From Actinomycetota bacterium (GTDB taxonomy: Bacteria; Actinomycetota; Actinomycetes; S36-B12; UBA5976), in contig CANKTT010000001.1 in NCBI GenBank assembly GCA_947486505.1, forward strand, positions 1 through 42,618: a DNA stretch of 42,618 bases. Direction: 5' to 3'. Position 1 is the stretch's first letter. The number at the start of each line of letters is the position of its first letter. The notes beneath the pieces are model-generated. The model worked only from the letters and a program-made list of their open reading frames with translations. It made no database searches and had not been told where the DNA came from. Positions 26,538-34,778 of the stretch are shown piece after piece. Both the position numbers and the translations under genes were made by a program.

Positions 26538-27176
26538 CTACCTTGAGTAGGGTTCGCCAGTCACGATGTGAGTAACTCGACGTGCGACAGAGACCGCATG
26601 GTCACCGAATCGCTCATAAAAACGGGAAAGTAGCGTTACGTCAATCGCTGCTTCTACACCGTGCTTCCAGTCATTTGAAAGCACCACAGTGAACAATTCG
26701 CGATGCAGATTATCGAGAGTGTCATCAAAAATCTTCATATCAGCTGCCAAAGTGGTGTCTCGAGAAGATATCACTTCACCAGTCTGTTCAACGATACGGC
26801 TAGCAGCGTGACCCATTTTCGAAAAGGTATCTTTCAACTCATTTGGAACTGATGGATTTGGGTAGCGAAGTCGAACCTGTTTTGCTATGTGAACCGCTAG
26901 GTCACCCATACGCTCAAGTGAGCCTGCCATGCGAATTGCACCCATGACTAAACGAAGATCAGTGGCAACAGGCGCTTGCAGCGCTGCGATACGAGAACAC
27001 ATCTCCTCTACCTCTGCGTTCAACGCGTCGATAGGTTTGTCGCCAGCGATAACTTTTTCAGCGGATTCCAAATCATCTTCAAGCAACGCATACGTTGCAA
27101 GTGAAATTGACTTTCCTACAAGCTCTGCCATCGAGACCAAGGCCTCGTCGATTTGGGCTATGTAAGTGTCATGCAT
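26538..27176 (-). CDS. phoU: Phosphate transport regulator PhoU
   Basis: Cytoplasmic six-helix protein of two PhoU repeats (about 1-105 and 106-212), with metal-binding acidic clusters such as ERMGDLAVHIAKQVR and ERFGDHAVSVARRV. It links the Pst phosphate transporter to the SenX3/PhoR kinase and restrains the phosphate-starvation response. It is transcribed away from senX3-regX3 across a 194-bp gap, the arrangement seen in Streptomyces. No pst genes are in the window. Confidence 0.95.
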   Translation of the reverse strand: MHDTYIAQIDEALVSMAELVGKSISLATYALLEDDLESAEKVIAGDKPIDALNAEVEEMCSRIAALQAPVATDLRLVMGAIRMAGSLERMGDLAVHIAKQVRLRYPNPSVPNELKDTFSKMGHAASRIVEQTGEVISSRDTTLAADMKIFDDTLDNLHRELFTVVLSNDWKHGVEAAIDVTLLSRFYERFGDHAVSVARRVTHIVTGEPYSR

Positions 27177-27183
27177 AATTTTC

Positions 27184-27189
27184 AGTGTA
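27184..27189 (-). promoter_or_regulatory. Candidate -10 box of phoU (leaderless)
   Basis: On the minus strand TACACT lies seven bases before the phoU ATG, with no Shine-Dalgarno sequence between. Confidence 0.4.
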
Positions 27190-27267
27190 GTCCGATTTGT
27201 AGTTTGACGATCTAACTCACAAGTTTGACACCAGGGAAACTGGGAGCAAACTGCATTAATACAAAAT

Positions 27268-27296
27268 GTGAACAGTGCCTGAAGTTGGGCTGTACG
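27268..27296 (-). promoter_or_regulatory. Candidate PHO box (RegX3/PhoP site)
   Basis: On the minus strand GTTCAC is preceded by CTTCA and GTACA, so that TTCA, TTCA and TACA cores repeat at an exact 11-bp spacing (plus-strand TGAA at 27269 and 27280, TGTA at 27291). Actinobacterial PHO boxes are direct repeats of 11-nt units with a GTTCAC core. It lies in the phoU / senX3 divergent promoter, where autoregulation by the response regulator is expected. Confidence 0.45.
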
Positions 27297-27370
27297 AGAG
27301 GTGTCTTAATCACTTACTCTCTATCGTGGTATCGTGATTGCGATCGCACAGATGAGCACTTGGAGGACCT

Positions 27371-28474
27371 ATGTTGACACGTAGATCCTCTAGTAAGGCA
27401 AAAAGTGAGCAAGCAACAGCGGCCGCGAACCAAGCAGAGCGAGTGCGGGCACTTAGTCAGATTTTGGACGTTTTACCTGATGCCGCCGCGATTGTCGATG
27501 AATCGGACCGCGTGCTAGCTGCAAGTGCAAACTGTGTTGCCATGGGGCTGGTATCTGCGGATCGAATAGGTCCCGTTGAAGTGCGAGCCTTGAACCGCGA
27601 AGTTAAACGCTTGAATAAAACTCAGAGTAGAGATGTCGTAGTAAAGCGAAATGGCTCGCGACTTGGTGAATGGGAAGCACGAATCCAGATTTCACCAATC
27701 GATGAAGAGATCAGTTTGTTGATTGCACAAGACTTAAGCGAAGAGCGTCGCCTGAACGATGTGCGAAGAGATTTCGTAGCAAACGTCTCGCACGAGTTAA
27801 AGACGCCAGTGGGAGCTCTTTCGCTCTTGACTGAAGCAGTTCAAGTCGCAGACACCGATATTGAACAAGTGCGACACTTCACAAGTCGTATGCAGGTTGA
27901 AGTGAAACGACTCACCGCAATGATTTCTGATTTAGTTGCCCTGTCTCAGGTTCAAGGAGATGCACCGCTGCGTAACTCCGTGCCAGTTAACGTAGCCAAC
28001 ATAATAAATGAAGCGGTTGACGCAACCAAGATTGCTGCTGAGCAAAAAGGTATCGAAGTTGCGGTATCTGAGAACATCGACGTAGGCAGAATCTTTGGTG
28101 ACGAAGAACAGTTAAATGTTGCACTGAGTAATTTGATTTCTAATGCAATAAAGTACTCACCGAACAACACGAAAGTTGGGGTAGGAGCTCGCCGGAAAGG
28201 TGATCTGATCGAAATTTCGGTAACTGACCAGGGCCCTGGGATTCCAGAAGAATCTCAGAGTCGAATTTTTGAAAGATTTTATCGAGTTGATCCAGCTAGA
28301 TCTCGCGACACAGGTGGCACTGGACTCGGGTTGGCAATCGTTAAGCATGTGTGCGCAAGTCACGGTGGCGATTGTCTAGTGTGGTCTCAAGAAGGCCAAG
28401 GCTCAACATTCACATTACGCTTCCCGGCATACCGAAATGGTGTCGGAATTCCTACGGAGGTTTTTTCAAAATGA
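27371..28474 (+). CDS. senX3: Phosphate-sensing histidine kinase SenX3/PhoR-like, no membrane segment
   Basis: Sensor kinase of the phosphate-starvation system. A PAS-like domain (about residues 25-125, with LPDAAAIVDESDRVLAAS) leads into the H-box FVANVSHELKTPVGALSLL with phospho-acceptor His141. The ATPase N, G1 and G2 boxes follow (NALSNLISNAIKYS region, DQGPGIPEE, GTGLGLAIVKH). The start ATG has GGAGG five bases upstream and an in-frame stop lies at 27353, so the N-terminus is real and lacks the one or two transmembrane helices usual for SenX3/PhoR. Its stop overlaps the regX3 start by 4 bp. Confidence 0.92.
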   Translation: MLTRRSSSKAKSEQATAAANQAERVRALSQILDVLPDAAAIVDESDRVLAASANCVAMGLVSADRIGPVEVRALNREVKRLNKTQSRDVVVKRNGSRLGEWEARIQISPIDEEISLLIAQDLSEERRLNDVRRDFVANVSHELKTPVGALSLLTEAVQVADTDIEQVRHFTSRMQVEVKRLTAMISDLVALSQVQGDAPLRNSVPVNVANIINEAVDATKIAAEQKGIEVAVSENIDVGRIFGDEEQLNVALSNLISNAIKYSPNNTKVGVGARRKGDLIEISVTDQGPGIPEESQSRIFERFYRVDPARSRDTGGTGLGLAIVKHVCASHGGDCLVWSQEGQGSTFTLRFPAYRNGVGIPTEVFSK

Positions 28475-29151
28475 CACTAATACTTGTTGTCGAAGACGAA
28501 GAGTCGTTTCGCGATGCACTTCAGTACATGCTTACGCGAGAAGGCTTTGACGTGGTAATTGCACCAAATGGTGCCGAGGGAATTAAGTTGTTTGATGCTA
28601 AGAATCCAGACCTAGTTCTGTTAGATCTGATGTTGCCGGAAGTTTCAGGAACAGAGGTGTGCAAATATATTCGAGCAAAATCAAGCATACCGATCATCAT
28701 GTTGACAGCAAAAGATACTGAAATCGACAAGGTAGTCGGGCTTGAGCTTGGTGCAGATGATTACGTCACCAAACCTTTTTCAACCCGTGAGCTTTTGGCG
28801 CGTATCCGCGCAGTAATGCGGCGCGGTGGTGACGTCGAACTTGATGCTATTGGAGCCGTTGAAAGTGGACCGATACGAATGGATGTCGAGCGCCACACAT
28901 TAACGGTGAACGGCGTCTCAGTCCCAATGCCGCTAAAGGAATTCGAGTTACTTGAATTCTTGATGCGCAATTCAGGTCGCGTATTGACTCGAGGTCAATT
29001 GATGGATCGAGTATGGGGTTCTAATTATGTTGGTGACGGTAAGACACTAGACGTTCACATCAAGCGCATTAGATCAAAAATTGAGCCGGATCCAGCAAAC
29101 CCGGTTTACCTTTCGACGATTCGCGGACTTGGGTACCGCTTCGAAATCTAG
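28471..29151 (+). CDS. regX3: Phosphate-response regulator RegX3/PhoP-like
   Basis: OmpR/PhoB-type response regulator of 226 residues. The receiver domain has the acidic pocket at Asp9-Glu10, phospho-acceptor Asp52 (LLDLMLPEVSG) and conserved Lys101 (VTKPFS). The C-terminal winged helix ends VHIKRIRSKIEPDPANP and GLGYRFEI. ATG 28471 has GGAGG ten bases upstream, inside senX3; an in-frame start at 28351 is rejected because the receiver domain begins at MTLILVVEDEE. Coupled to senX3 by ATGA overlap. Confidence 0.95.
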   Translation: MTLILVVEDEESFRDALQYMLTREGFDVVIAPNGAEGIKLFDAKNPDLVLLDLMLPEVSGTEVCKYIRAKSSIPIIMLTAKDTEIDKVVGLELGADDYVTKPFSTRELLARIRAVMRRGGDVELDAIGAVESGPIRMDVERHTLTVNGVSVPMPLKEFELLEFLMRNSGRVLTRGQLMDRVWGSNYVGDGKTLDVHIKRIRSKIEPDPANPVYLSTIRGLGYRFEI

Positions 29152-29168
29152 TCGTGGTCGGTGAAGTT

Positions 29169-29681
29169 CTAAGGGGTGATTGTCGAATCAGCTGCTGGAA
29201 TTTCAGTTTCGGAATAGAAGCCTGACTTTTCATTGATCAATAACGACATTGGGGCTGATTGACCGCTAGCGAAAACAAATGACAGATTTACAAATCTGCC
29301 AGGTATAAGGCCATCGGTATCACTCGTTAAAACAATTCGGTATTCAGATTCAAAGCCAACATTCACAACGTCCTTAGGCGGTAGTGGAATGTCAATGTCA
29401 CCAACAACTCCGACAGATTCCTCAGCAGCTACACCATTTAACAAGTCTTCAGTCGCATCATCAGTGTTAATCACCGTCATAAGAATCGTTGCGCGGGAGG
29501 TGTCGTTTGAATCAACTACTACAGTTGCGTTGCGAATCTGTATCGCTCCGACATCCACACTTCGGCCATTTCCAGAGTCACCCTGGGTATTTGTTGCAGC
29601 ATCAAATCCGGTGGCACAGCCACTGAGCAAAAGGACTCCAACACTTAGGAAAGCTGCAAGAGCGATGTTCTTACGTGACAT
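29169..29681 (-). CDS. LpqE-like lipoprotein
   Basis: Exported lipoprotein of 170 residues: signal peptide MSRKNIALAAFLSVGVLLLSGC with lipobox LLSGC. The mature part is a beta-rich domain (IQIRNATVVVDSNDTSRATILMTV) resembling mycobacterial LpqE and, more distantly, the PCuAC copper-chaperone fold. The His/Met copper ligands are not evident. lpqE lies next to carD in Mycobacterium as well, supporting orthology. It converges on regX3 and diverges from carD; its role is unknown. Confidence 0.7.
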   Translation of the reverse strand: MSRKNIALAAFLSVGVLLLSGCATGFDAATNTQGDSGNGRSVDVGAIQIRNATVVVDSNDTSRATILMTVINTDDATEDLLNGVAAEESVGVVGDIDIPLPPKDVVNVGFESEYRIVLTSDTDGLIPGRFVNLSFVFASGQSAPMSLLINEKSGFYSETEIPAADSTITP

Positions 29682-29861
29682 GGAAGTTATCCCCTTTAGT
29701 TCAAATATTCACTCAAAAGTTTCTCAGAATTAAGTCTACTTGCGCCAAATGTGCGGATTTTTTGCGGTAATCAGATCAACCCTGCTGGTTCTCAGTTTTT
29801 AGAAACAGCCAATAATCCTTTTGTTTTATGGGATTTTTTGGTGTGCAGGCGGCGTGTCGCG

Positions 29862-29870
29862 TGTTAGAAT
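29862..29870 (+). promoter_or_regulatory. carD promoter, extended -10
   Basis: TGT-TAGAAT is an extended -10 element 32 bp before the carD ATG, with no clear -35 box. This unit has a real leader with AAAGGA before the start codon, unlike the leaderless candidates nearby. Confidence 0.55.
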
Positions 29871-29902
29871 AGAGGACTAAGGTAACCAAAGGATCAATTT
29901 AA

Positions 29903-30385
29903 ATGGCCTACAAAGTCGGGGAAACTGTCGTCTACCCTCATCACGGCGCAGCAGACATCATTTCTAAAGAAAAGCGCACTATTAAGGGTGAAGAGCGAGA
30001 GTATTTGGTACTTCGGGTTCACCAAAGTGACCTGACTGTTCGCGTACCCTCTGACAATTTGGACTTAGTCGGCGTCCGTGATGTGACTAGCCAAGCTGGA
30101 CTGGAAAAAGTTTTCGGCGTGCTTCGTATGCCATATGTTGAAGATCCTGCTAACTGGTCCCGTCGTTTCAAGGCAAACACCGAAAAGCTCTCCTCTGGTG
30201 ACGTTATTAAGGTTGCTGAAGTTGTGCGCGACCTGTGGCGTCGCGCCCAGAAGAAGCCACTTTCAACTGGTGAAAAGAGCATGTTAGCTCGCGCTCGCAC
30301 TCAGTTGATTAGCGAAATTGCATTGGCTGAAAAGACTAACGAAGTTCGCGCCGAGGAAGTACTCGACGAGGTTTTGGCTTCCTAA
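29903..30385 (+). CDS. carD: RNA polymerase-binding transcription regulator CarD
   Basis: Binds the RNA polymerase beta subunit and stabilises open complexes, chiefly at rRNA and housekeeping promoters; essential in mycobacteria. The N-terminal RID/Tudor domain opens [19 protein letters not shown], and the helical DNA-binding domain contains Trp85 in [10 protein letters not shown], at the same number as the DNA-wedge tryptophan of M. tuberculosis CarD. 160 residues, normal. The stop codon TAA shares its last base with the ispD ATG. Confidence 0.96.
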   Translation: MAYKVGETVVYPHHGAADIISKEKRTIKGEEREYLVLRVHQSDLTVRVPSDNLDLVGVRDVTSQAGLEKVFGVLRMPYVEDPANWSRRFKANTEKLSSGDVIKVAEVVRDLWRRAQKKPLSTGEKSMLARARTQLISEIALAEKTNEVRAEEVLDEVLAS

Positions 30386-31074
30386 TGTCGACTGCTGCTA
30401 CTGGACGAGTGGCGGCAATTATTCCTGCCGCTGGATCAGGGGTTCGCTTAGGTGCGGACGTTCCAAAGGCCTTCCTTGCCTTGGGTGGATTGTCTTTACT
30501 TACTCGTAGCGCATTAGCAATGAGCGCTGTTGCCGACGTATTGATTGTTGCAGCGCCTTCTGATGCCTTGGATGAAGCAAGTGAACAACTGTCGCAAGTT
30601 GATTCAGAAATTCACATAGTTGCAGGTGGCGAACATCGCCAAGAGTCAGTTGCAAATGCACTTCGCATGGTTCCCGAAGATGTTTCGATTGTTTTGGTGC
30701 ACGATGCGGCCCGGCCACTTGTGCCAATTGAAGTAACGCAGAATGTTGTCGCTGCAATCCGGAATGGCGCAAAAGCTGTGATCCCGGTTCTTCCGCTGGT
30801 AGACACAATCAAACGTGTGAACAACAATGGGATCGCGATCGAAACCGTAGATCGAAATCAATTGCGCCGAGTTCAAACTCCGCAAGGATTTGACCGAGCA
30901 ACTTTAGATTTGGCTTACCAAAACCCTGAAGTTGTCGCCACTGATGATGCTGGATTAATGGACGCTCTAGGTATTGCAGTGCTAACTGTTGCTGGTGATG
31001 AACGATCGTTGAAAATAACAACCATATCTGATGTGCAACGCGCGTTGAGCTTGCTGGAGGTAACGGGTGAGTAA
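30385..31074 (+). CDS. ispD: 2-C-methyl-D-erythritol 4-phosphate cytidylyltransferase
   Basis: MEP-pathway enzyme that makes CDP-methylerythritol from MEP and CTP for isoprenoids. The nucleotide-binding N-terminus [21 protein letters not shown] and the [12 protein letters not shown] block are diagnostic. 229 residues, normal. It overlaps carD by 1 bp and ispF by 8 bp, giving tight coupling in the carD-ispD-ispF-cysS-rlmB unit shared by most actinobacteria. Confidence 0.96.
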   Translation: MSTAATGRVAAIIPAAGSGVRLGADVPKAFLALGGLSLLTRSALAMSAVADVLIVAAPSDALDEASEQLSQVDSEIHIVAGGEHRQESVANALRMVPEDVSIVLVHDAARPLVPIEVTQNVVAAIRNGAKAVIPVLPLVDTIKRVNNNGIAIETVDRNQLRRVQTPQGFDRATLDLAYQNPEVVATDDAGLMDALGIAVLTVAGDERSLKITTISDVQRALSLLEVTGE

Positions 31075-31555
31075 TTTGCGAATCGGCACTGGCGTTGATG
31101 TGCACCCATTATTGAGTGGTCGTCCGATGTTTTTGGCTTGCTTAAGTTGGCCAGATGAAACTGTAGGTTGTGAAGGTCATTCCGATGGCGATGTTGCTGC
31201 GCACGCGGCTTGCGATGCGATTTTGTCGGCAGCCGGCATGGGAGACCTTGGTTCGGTTTTCGGAACTTCGGATCCTAAATGGGCTGGTGCATCTGGCGCT
31301 GACTTGCTGGCAGAAGTGCAGTCTCAAGTTTCTGGCGCTGGTTGGAAAATTGTGAACGTTAGCGTTCAAGTAATTGCTAATTCACCCAAGATCGGTTCTC
31401 GCCGGGAAGAAGCGCAGAGCGCGATGTCGAAGGCATTGGCTGGCGCCCCAGTATCAATAGCGGGCACTACAAGTGATGGCTTGGGCCTTACTGGCCGTGG
31501 CGAAGGTGTCGCAGCAATCGCTTCGGCATTATTAGAAGCCCCGCAAGATCGGTAA
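31067..31555 (+). CDS. ispF: 2-C-methyl-D-erythritol 2,4-cyclodiphosphate synthase
   Basis: Cyclises CDP-ME 2-phosphate to MEcPP in the MEP pathway. Metal ligands Asp11 and His13 are in GTGVDVHPL, and a further histidine is in [14 protein letters not shown]. The C-terminal part keeps [15 protein letters not shown]. 162 residues, normal. The GTG start lies inside ispD (8-bp overlap). Confidence 0.96.
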   Translation: MSNLRIGTGVDVHPLLSGRPMFLACLSWPDETVGCEGHSDGDVAAHAACDAILSAAGMGDLGSVFGTSDPKWAGASGADLLAEVQSQVSGAGWKIVNVSVQVIANSPKIGSRREEAQSAMSKALAGAPVSIAGTTSDGLGLTGRGEGVAAIASALLEAPQDR

Positions 31556-31558
31556 CCT
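31553..31558 (+). promoter_or_regulatory. Candidate -10 box of cysS (leaderless)
   Basis: TAACCT overlaps the ispF stop and lies six bases before the cysS GTG. There is no Shine-Dalgarno sequence. It would provide a second, internal start site within the carD unit. Confidence 0.3.
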
Positions 31559-31564
31559 TGATCT

Positions 31565-32962
31565 GTGCGCCTTTATGACACTGCAACTAGAGCAGTCCGC
31601 GATTTTATCCCGTTGGTCGACGGCAAAGTCTCGATGTATGTCTGTGGCGCAACCGTGCAGTCTGCTCCACACGTTGGTCACATCCGTTCTGGAGTAGCTT
31701 TCGATGTGCTGGCGCGTTGGTTACGAGTTTCTGGTTACGAAGTGACTCTAGTTCGCAATGTAACGGATATTGATGACAAGATCTTGGCAAAGGAATCATT
31801 AGAAAATCGTCCTTGGTGGGCCGTTGCTTCACACTATGAACGAGAATTTCAAAAGGCTTACGAGATTCTCGGTTGCACCCCGCCTACAGTTGAGCCGCGT
31901 GCTACCGGCCATATCACTCAGATGATCGAGCTAATGCAAACTTTGATCGAACGCGGACATGCCTATGCTGCTGATGGCGATGTTTACTTTGATGTTCGCT
32001 CATTTGCGGATTATGGAAAACTTTCTGGTCAAAAGATTGATGACCTACTTCCTGCTGGAGATTCTGAAGGTGAATCACGTAAAAAAGATTCACGCGACTT
32101 TGCGCTTTGGAAATCTGTTAAGCCAGGAGAACCATCTTGGCCAACTCCTTGGGGGAATGGGCGACCTGGTTGGCACATTGAATGTTCGGCGATGGCACAG
32201 GCTTACTTAGGCAATGCATTTGATATTCACGGCGGCGGATTAGATTTAGTTTTCCCGCACCATGAAAACGAAGTAGCGCAATCTAAAGCTGCCGGACAAG
32301 ATTTTGCAAACTTCTGGTTACACAATGCTTGGGTAACTACTGCTGGCGAGAAGATGTCAAAGTCACTTGGTAACTCGTTAGTAGTTACCGAGGTGGCAAA
32401 ACGAGTAAGGCCAATTGAACTTCGTTGGTACTTAGCTAGTGCGCATTACCGTAGCAATTTGGAGTTTTCAGATAGCGCATTGCAAGAATCTGCAGTGGCA
32501 TTCCAACGCATCGAAAACTTTGTTGAAAGAGCAGCAGCGATTGTTGGTGAAGTTGAGTTAACTTCCTCGGCAATCAATTCAGATTTTGCAGCCGCCATGA
32601 ACGAAGACCTAAATGTTCCAGCTGCACTTGCCGTTCTGCATGAAGTTGTTGGTGAAGGTAATACTTTGCTAGCGAAAAAAGCGGATGCATCGGCGCTCAA
32701 GGGTTGCTTTACTTCGGTTCGACAGATGCTTGATGTATTGGGCGTTGATGCACTTTCACCAACTTGGGCAGATGACAGCAAGAACTCAGAGCGACTTGAG
32801 TCAGCCTTGGATTATTTTGTGCAACAATCAATAACAGTTCGTAATGCAGCTAAAGAAAACAGGAACTTTGAAGCTGCAGATGCCATTCGCGATTCCTTGC
32901 GAAATGCCGGCATCGCATTAGAAGACACATCCGATGGTGTGCGCTGGAATCTGGAGAAGTAA
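31565..32962 (+). CDS. cysS: Cysteinyl-tRNA synthetase
   Basis: Class I synthetase charging tRNA-Cys. The zinc-ligand cysteine and HIGH-type motif are in MYVCGATVQSAPHVGHIRSG, further zinc ligands are in GRPGWHIECSAMA and the HHENEVAQS segment, and KMSKS is intact. 465 residues, normal for the bacterial enzyme; it is not the MshC paralogue, which is shorter. GTG start; the stop shares one base with the rlmB start. Confidence 0.96.
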   Translation: MRLYDTATRAVRDFIPLVDGKVSMYVCGATVQSAPHVGHIRSGVAFDVLARWLRVSGYEVTLVRNVTDIDDKILAKESLENRPWWAVASHYEREFQKAYEILGCTPPTVEPRATGHITQMIELMQTLIERGHAYAADGDVYFDVRSFADYGKLSGQKIDDLLPAGDSEGESRKKDSRDFALWKSVKPGEPSWPTPWGNGRPGWHIECSAMAQAYLGNAFDIHGGGLDLVFPHHENEVAQSKAAGQDFANFWLHNAWVTTAGEKMSKSLGNSLVVTEVAKRVRPIELRWYLASAHYRSNLEFSDSALQESAVAFQRIENFVERAAAIVGEVELTSSAINSDFAAAMNEDLNVPAALAVLHEVVGEGNTLLAKKADASALKGCFTSVRQMLDVLGVDALSPTWADDSKNSERLESALDYFVQQSITVRNAAKENRNFEAADAIRDSLRNAGIALEDTSDGVRWNLEK

Positions 32963-33927
32963 TGGCTGGCAATTCCAAGCGCAAAGGTGCGATTCGCACC
33001 TCTAAAAAAGGCGCCACCGCTGGCTCTGGTGGTCGCGGTAAGCAAAAACTCGAAGGTCGCGGACCTACGCCAAAGGCAACTGAGCGCGATAAGCACCCGG
33101 CTGCAAAACGGGCTAGGGCTGCGGAACGAGCTGCCGAAAAGCGTGGATCAACGCGCGTAAGTCGTCCACGTGATCGCGATGGCATTGAATGGGTTGCCGG
33201 GCGTAACTCGGTACTCGAAGCACTTCGCGCCAACATTCCTGCCAATGCGCTTTACATGCAACAGTTCATGGATGCCGATGATCGCGTCAAAGAAATTTTG
33301 CAGTTGGCTAATGATCGTGGACTGCCATTCTTGGAAGCACCCCGAACTGAATTAGATCGAAACACTGATGGCGCAGTTCATCAAGGTGTTGCGCTTCGGA
33401 TTCCGCCCTACTCATATCTTGATCCAATCGATTTACTTGAAGATGCTTTCAATAGTGAAGAAGCAGCCTTCGTTGTTGCTCTAGATGGTGTTACTGATCC
33501 TCGTAACCTCGGCGCAGTCATCCGATCCTCAGCTGCCTTCGGTGTTGATGGAGTTTTAGTTCCAGAACGTCGTGCCGCAGGCATGACTGCTTCTGCTTGG
33601 AAAACCTCAGCTGGAGCAGCAACTCGGGTTCCAGTTTCCCGAGCAGTAAACCTGACCAGATCACTAGTTGAATTCAAGCGGGCAGGCTGCACAATCATCG
33701 GTCTTGATTCTGATGGTGACACTTTTGTTCAGGATGTCAGCCAAGAAATCGCAGCGGGCCCGATAGTTTTAGTTGTCGGTGGGGAAGCAACGGGAATGTC
33801 ACGTTTAGTGCGAGACACCTGCGACATGGTGGTTTCAATTCCAATGTTTGACGAAACTGAATCCCTAAACGCAGGCGTTGCCGCTGGAATTGCACTCTAC
33901 GAATTGGCAAAAATTCGCCATCCGTAA
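32962..33927 (+). CDS. rlmB: 23S rRNA 2'-O-methyltransferase, TrmH/RlmB family
   Basis: SPOUT-fold rRNA methyltransferase expected to methylate G2251 of 23S rRNA. About 75 N-terminal residues are very basic and low-complexity, a typical actinobacterial extension that may bind rRNA. An RNA-binding substrate domain begins GIEWVAGRNSVLEALRA, followed by the catalytic domain with ALDGVTDPRNLGAVIRSSAAFG, VVGGEATGMSRLV and SIPMFDETESLNAGVAAGI, which form the SAM-binding knot. 321 residues. Last gene of the carD unit. Confidence 0.93.
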   Translation: MAGNSKRKGAIRTSKKGATAGSGGRGKQKLEGRGPTPKATERDKHPAAKRARAAERAAEKRGSTRVSRPRDRDGIEWVAGRNSVLEALRANIPANALYMQQFMDADDRVKEILQLANDRGLPFLEAPRTELDRNTDGAVHQGVALRIPPYSYLDPIDLLEDAFNSEEAAFVVALDGVTDPRNLGAVIRSSAAFGVDGVLVPERRAAGMTASAWKTSAGAATRVPVSRAVNLTRSLVEFKRAGCTIIGLDSDGDTFVQDVSQEIAAGPIVLVVGGEATGMSRLVRDTCDMVVSIPMFDETESLNAGVAAGIALYELAKIRHP

Positions 33928-34007
33928 GCAGGGTAATTCTCGTTTTGGGAATTTCCGATCTTTTTCCTAGACTGGGCAAGCGGAATGTTGCTTCGGTAAG
34001 TTTCCTG

Positions 34008-34082
34008 GCCTCCTTAGCTCAGTGGTAGAGCGTCGCTCTTGTAAAGCGAATGTCATCCGTTCAAATCGGATAGGGGGCTCCA
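34008..34082 (+). tRNA. tRNA-Thr (TGT anticodon)
   Basis: Acceptor strand GCCTCCT pairs with AGGGGGC, and the D-arm AGCTCAGTGGTAGAGC and T-arm ATCCGTTCAAATCGGAT are regular. The anticodon loop CTTGTAA gives TGT, reading ACA codons. Discriminator T at 34079, and CCA is encoded at 34080-34082, unlike the tRNA-Ser of this window. Confidence 0.96.
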
Positions 34083-34127
34083 TTAAGTGATGTATGCCTC
34101 ATATCTCCCAATTCGAAGCCTTCTGAG

Positions 34128-34155
34128 TTGCCCGTAAATATTAGTAACTCATAAT
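34128..34155 (+). promoter_or_regulatory. Candidate leaderless promoter of the tetR gene
   Basis: TTGCCC (34128-34133) and CATAAT (34150-34155) are 16 bp apart, and the -10 box ends six bases before the ATG at 34162. An AAAGG touches the start codon and is too close to serve as a ribosome-binding site. Confidence 0.45.
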
Positions 34156-34161
34156 TAAAGG

Positions 34162-34734
34162 ATGACGTCCAAGATCCGCGATAACCGCCAGGCAGAGATA
34201 TTGGACGCTGCCCTAAATGAGATTCGAGCCAATGGGGTCGAGTCGCTAACCATGAGTCGCTTAGCACAATTGACTGGCTTGTCTCGCCCTGCGATCTACC
34301 AATACTTCTCATCCCGTGAACATGTCCTAGCTGAGTTACTCATTGATGACCTTGCTGATCTGGTGAATGAGATTGATGCCTACATCGCGCAATTTGAAAG
34401 TCCGATAGATCGAGTTCGAGTTTGGGTTAAGAGTTCGCTGGCACATTTAGCAAACGGCGACCATTCATTAATCCGAGAAATCAGTGAATCATCGTTGCCT
34501 GACGAATCGCGTGAAGTAGTCCGCGTACTCCATGGTCAGTTCATGATGAGTTTGGTTAGCCCGGTTCAGGAACTTGGAATAATTGCAATCGATTCTGCGT
34601 GCCATATGGTTTACAGCTCAGTTCAGTCTGCCGCAAAGCGAATTGAAGTTGGATTTGATTTCGATTCTGAAGCCCAGGCTGCAGAAGATTTCGCAGTTGC
34701 GGGCTTGCTAGGAATTCAAAAGAGCCAACAGTAA
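34162..34734 (+). CDS. TetR-family transcriptional regulator
   Basis: 190-residue one-component repressor. The N-terminal helix-turn-helix is clear: RQAEILDAALNEIRANG, then LTMSRLAQLTGLSRPAIYQYFSSREHVLAELL (about residues 25-55). The remaining ligand-binding domain is not assignable. It lies alone between tRNA-Thr and the convergent heme-locus genes. A role in controlling that locus, for example at the palindrome at 36100-36116, is only a proximity-based suggestion. Confidence 0.88.
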   Translation: MTSKIRDNRQAEILDAALNEIRANGVESLTMSRLAQLTGLSRPAIYQYFSSREHVLAELLIDDLADLVNEIDAYIAQFESPIDRVRVWVKSSLAHLANGDHSLIREISESSLPDESREVVRVLHGQFMMSLVSPVQELGIIAIDSACHMVYSSVQSAAKRIEVGFDFDSEAQAAEDFAVAGLLGIQKSQQ

Positions 34735-34755
34735 AATCACTGCTGGCTCTTTTTC
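34718..34755. terminator. Strong bidirectional terminator
   Basis: AAAAGAGCCA (34718-34727) pairs perfectly with TGGCTCTTTT (34744-34753), and inner CAGT/ACTG adds four pairs, leaving a six-base loop. A-rich and T-rich flanks make it usable from both sides. It includes the last codons of the TetR gene and lies 24 bp from the end of the converging secreted-protein gene. Confidence 0.85.
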
Positions 34756-34778
34756 TAGTTAAAAGCTAGTTTCAACTT

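Noticed and set aside
28351..28470. Upstream start for regX3
   Set aside because: It would translate senX3 coding sequence in another frame; the receiver domain starts at 28471 behind GGAGG.
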